Assembly: GCF_014192095.1 (NCBI RefSeq)
Contig: NZ_JACHXN010000023.1
Span: 26,608-90,607 of the forward strand
Direction: 5' to 3'
DNA: 64,000 bases
From: Phyllobacterium trifolii
Lineage (GTDB): Bacteria; Pseudomonadota; Alphaproteobacteria; Rhizobiales; Rhizobiaceae
This document shows, one piece after another, positions 62,115 to 64,000 of the stretch; the stretch's first letter is position 1, and each line of letters starts with the position of its first letter. The position numbers and the translations under genes were made by a program. Under the pieces are notes generated by a model that did no database searches, was not told the DNA's origin, and saw nothing but the letters and a program-made list of their open reading frames with translations.

Positions 62115-63500
62115 CCGGTCACAGGGTGATCTCGAAGATGCTTAATAAGCTGGCGTCAACATTTGCTTATCCCGATATCGTAAGAGCCCATAAGTTTGGT
62201 GTCTCGACGCTCTGCACGAGGTTGACCTGCTCCCGCCAAATTAGTCCATTCTCAACTGGAGTTTTCCAATAATGCCCCTGGTGACGGGCTGAGGAGGAGG
62301 TGGCATGAAAGGTGCCGCGCCCGTTGAGAGAACGGATCAGGGAGATTGCAGGTGATGATCGAGGGACAGTCACGCTTCCAGCCTTTCGGCTTACCTTATT
62401 GGGGTTTCGCAGATCTCAATAAAGGAGTTGGAAGCATGACTGCATCTTATGATTACCATATCGGCGTCGACTACCACAAATCCTACAGCCACCTTGTGGT
62501 GCAGGACAGTAGCGGCAACACGCTCAGATCGGGCCGGGTGAAGAACGACCGCCAGTCGCTCTGCGGGTTCCTGGAACGGTATCGGGAGAACTCGCATGCG
62601 GTTGTCGAGGCGACGCGCAACTGGATGGTGATATACGACTGGCTCGACGACATTTGTGATGATGTCGTTCTCGCCCATCCTTTGAAGGTGAAGGCGATCG
62701 CCGATGCGAAGATCAAGACGGACAAGATCGACGCCACCGTGCTGGCGCATCTGCTCAGAGCCGACCTGGTGCCGGAGGCCTGGGCACCCGGCGAGCGGGC
62801 CAGAGAACTGCGCATCGCGCTTCGCGAACGGACGTTCTACGTGCGGCTGCGCAGGATGACGAAGAACCGCATCGTCACGGTCTTTGATCGCTATCCGGAA
62901 CAGACGGCACAGCTGAAGAAGCTCGGTGATCTGTTCGGCAAGGCCGGTCATGCCCAGTTGGCTCAAGTGAACGTGTCAGAGATCGACCGCATCCAGATCG
63001 ACCGGGGCCTCGCCTTCATCGGCGACATTAACGTGCGCATCAGGCAGTCGGAAGAAACGATCCAGGCGATGACCAGGGCCAATGGCAATGTGAAGCTGTT
63101 GAAGACGATCCCCGGCATCGGCGAGTTCTTTGCAAGGCTGATCGATGCGGAGATCGACGACATAGCGCGGTTCCGCACACCGAAGAAACTTGCCGCTTAT
63201 GCCGGGCTTGTGCCCTCGACCTATTCGAGCGGCGACAAGACCTGGCGCAGGCAAGATCATCAAGCAGGGCAACAAGTGGCTACGCTGGGCTTTTGTCGAA
63301 GCCGTCGCCCCTGCCATCGCCAGCGATCCGCAGCTGCGCGCTCAATACGAACACCTGAAGATCAGAGGAGTGAACAAGGCGCGCGTGGCCATCGCGCGCA
63401 AGCTTTGACGATTGCCTTCCAGATCCTGCATGACCAGCGCACTTACGAGCCTCGCGGCACCACCACGGAAGGCGCGTCGACGATATCCCGGTTGTCCTGA
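62115..63500 (+). mobile_element. IS110 family element, probably inactive
   Basis: Consists of a non-coding left region (62115-62435) and a transposase gene with two frameshifts. Ends are approximate because IS110 elements lack terminal inverted repeats. The left region has nested complementary segments (TCTCAAC 62250-62256 with GTTGAGA 62323-62329; GGGC 62286-62289 with GCCC 62319-62322; GGCA 62302-62305 with TGCC 62313-62316), as expected where IS110 elements encode their bridge RNA. Confidence 0.6.
62436..63500 (+). pseudogene. IS110 family transposase with two compensating frameshifts
   Basis: ATG 62436 follows AAAGGAG. The DEDD-type N-terminal domain is intact: D in IGVDYHKS, E in AVVEATRNW, and DKIDATVLAHL. 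The C-terminal serine-bearing domain begins TIPGIGEFFARLIDAEIDDI. At about 63250 an extra base (in CGCAGGC) shifts the frame; the other frame gives GKIIKQGNKWLRWAFVEAVA to VAIARKL, and a missing base near 63405 returns to the first frame with LTIAFQILHDQ. About 50 residues, including part of the active-site region, are thus scrambled. Confidence 0.85.
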
Positions 63501-63767
63501 TCAAATTCTAGCGAGCCCGGCAGGACTGGGCTGCGCTCATTGAGGAGAATAGGAAACCGGGAGCCGAACGCCACTATGTGACCGAAGCAGAGAAGGAATC
63601 AGGATCACGAATTGGAGAATGGTTCGAGAACCGAAGGACACGTTTGTCCTGCGGACGAGAGACTTTTAGCCGATCGCTGAGAATGCCGGTCACACAACAA
63701 CCGAACCCAAGGAAAAGCCCGTATGTGCCAGCGTTTTGCCCCTTGTGTTCTTTCATTGGAGAATTCG
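63501..63767. other. Junction between IS110 and IS3 elements
   Basis: About 270 bases without a convincing gene. It must contain the right end of the IS110 element and the left end of the IS3 element, but I could not define either terminal repeat without the other end. Confidence 0.4.
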
Positions 63768-64000
63768 ATGAAGAAGACGAAGTTCACAGAGGCGCAGATC
63801 GCCTTCATTCTGAAGCAGGCAGAAGACGGTGTTGCCGTGGCGGAAGTCTGCCGCAAGGCCGGGATTTCCGACGCGACATTCTACAACTGGCGCAAAAAAT
63901 ATGTCGGCCTGATGCCATCGGAGATGCGGCGGTTGCGGCAGCTTGAGGAGGAGAACGCCAAGCTGAAACGGATCGTCGCGGATCTGTCGCTGGACAAGGC
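63768..64000 (+). CDS. IS3 family transposase OrfA, 3' end outside window
   Basis: ATG 63768 with GGAGAATTCG upstream. The 77 visible codons encode a helix-turn-helix of the IS3 OrfA type (FTEAQIAFILKQAEDGVAVA, then EVCRKAGISDATFYNWRKKY) and the start of a leucine-zipper-like coiled coil (MRRLRQLEEENAKLKRIVADL). This matches the IS407/IS51 type. The catalytic OrfB would follow beyond the window. Confidence 0.93.
   Translation, partial: MKKTKFTEAQIAFILKQAEDGVAVAEVCRKAGISDATFYNWRKKYVGLMPSEMRRLRQLEEENAKLKRIVADLSLDK

Noticed and set aside
1..64000. CRISPR arrays or prophage structural genes
   Set aside because: No regularly spaced repeats and no capsid, terminase or tail genes were seen.

Overview
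The window looks like accessory DNA (plasmid, chromid or genomic island) of a plant- or soil-associated alphaproteobacterium, most likely of the Rhizobiales. The reasons are the GC-rich coding sequence, the density of ABC/TRAP uptake operons each tied to a catabolic enzyme and a local regulator, a short ftsZ2-type paralogue, a MaeB malic enzyme, and IS91, IS6, IS110 and IS3 family elements. No rRNA or intact tRNA was seen.

Layout. (1) 1-4504: a 3-dehydroshikimate/quinate module: TRAP binding protein (cut by the window edge), QuiC dehydratase fused to an HPPD-like domain, a TetR regulator and a shikimate/quinate dehydrogenase. Two matching ACGAA-N4-TTCGT operators lie inside promoters. (2) 4511-10649: a GntR regulator divergent from a NitT/TauT-type ABC transporter, an IlvD/Edd dehydratase and an RraA-like aldolase. 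(3) 11400-13690: IS91-type element with transposase and tyrosine recombinase. (4) 13882-20181: HisD-like dehydrogenase, XRE-cupin regulator and a PotD/A/B/C-type ABC transporter. (5) 21059-28150: a seven-gene minus-strand operon headed by a LacI-HTH/PfkB-kinase fusion, then a class I amidotransferase-like protein, a ribose-type ABC transporter and an M20 amidohydrolase. (6) 28521-38348: a guanidine-utilisation operon behind a sigma-54 promoter, a guanidine-I (ykkC) riboswitch and a hairpin that covers the first ribosome binding site. It encodes an ABC transporter, two carboxyguanidine-deiminase-type proteins, a urea/guanidine carboxylase and allophanate hydrolase. (7) 38349-46345: a decaying region with a frameshifted malic enzyme, remnants of carbonic anhydrase, L,D-transpeptidase, VOC and DUF1579-like genes, an intact ftsZ paralogue and an IS6 element. 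(8) 46346-53471: enolase-superfamily enzyme, iron/polyamine-type ABC transporter, GntR regulator with twin operators, ketopantoate-reductase-like protein. (9) 53870-62114: second enolase-superfamily enzyme, sugar ABC transporter, IclR regulator, glyoxalase-type protein, aldo/keto reductase. (10) 62115-64000: frameshifted IS110 and the start of an IS3 element.

Most modules follow one plan: a transporter imports a compound, one or two enzymes start its breakdown, and a neighbouring regulator senses it. The best-resolved pathway is guanidine to carboxyguanidine to allophanate to ammonia and CO2. The most unusual protein is the LacI-PfkB fusion. All functions are inferred from reading the sequence; no database search was run.
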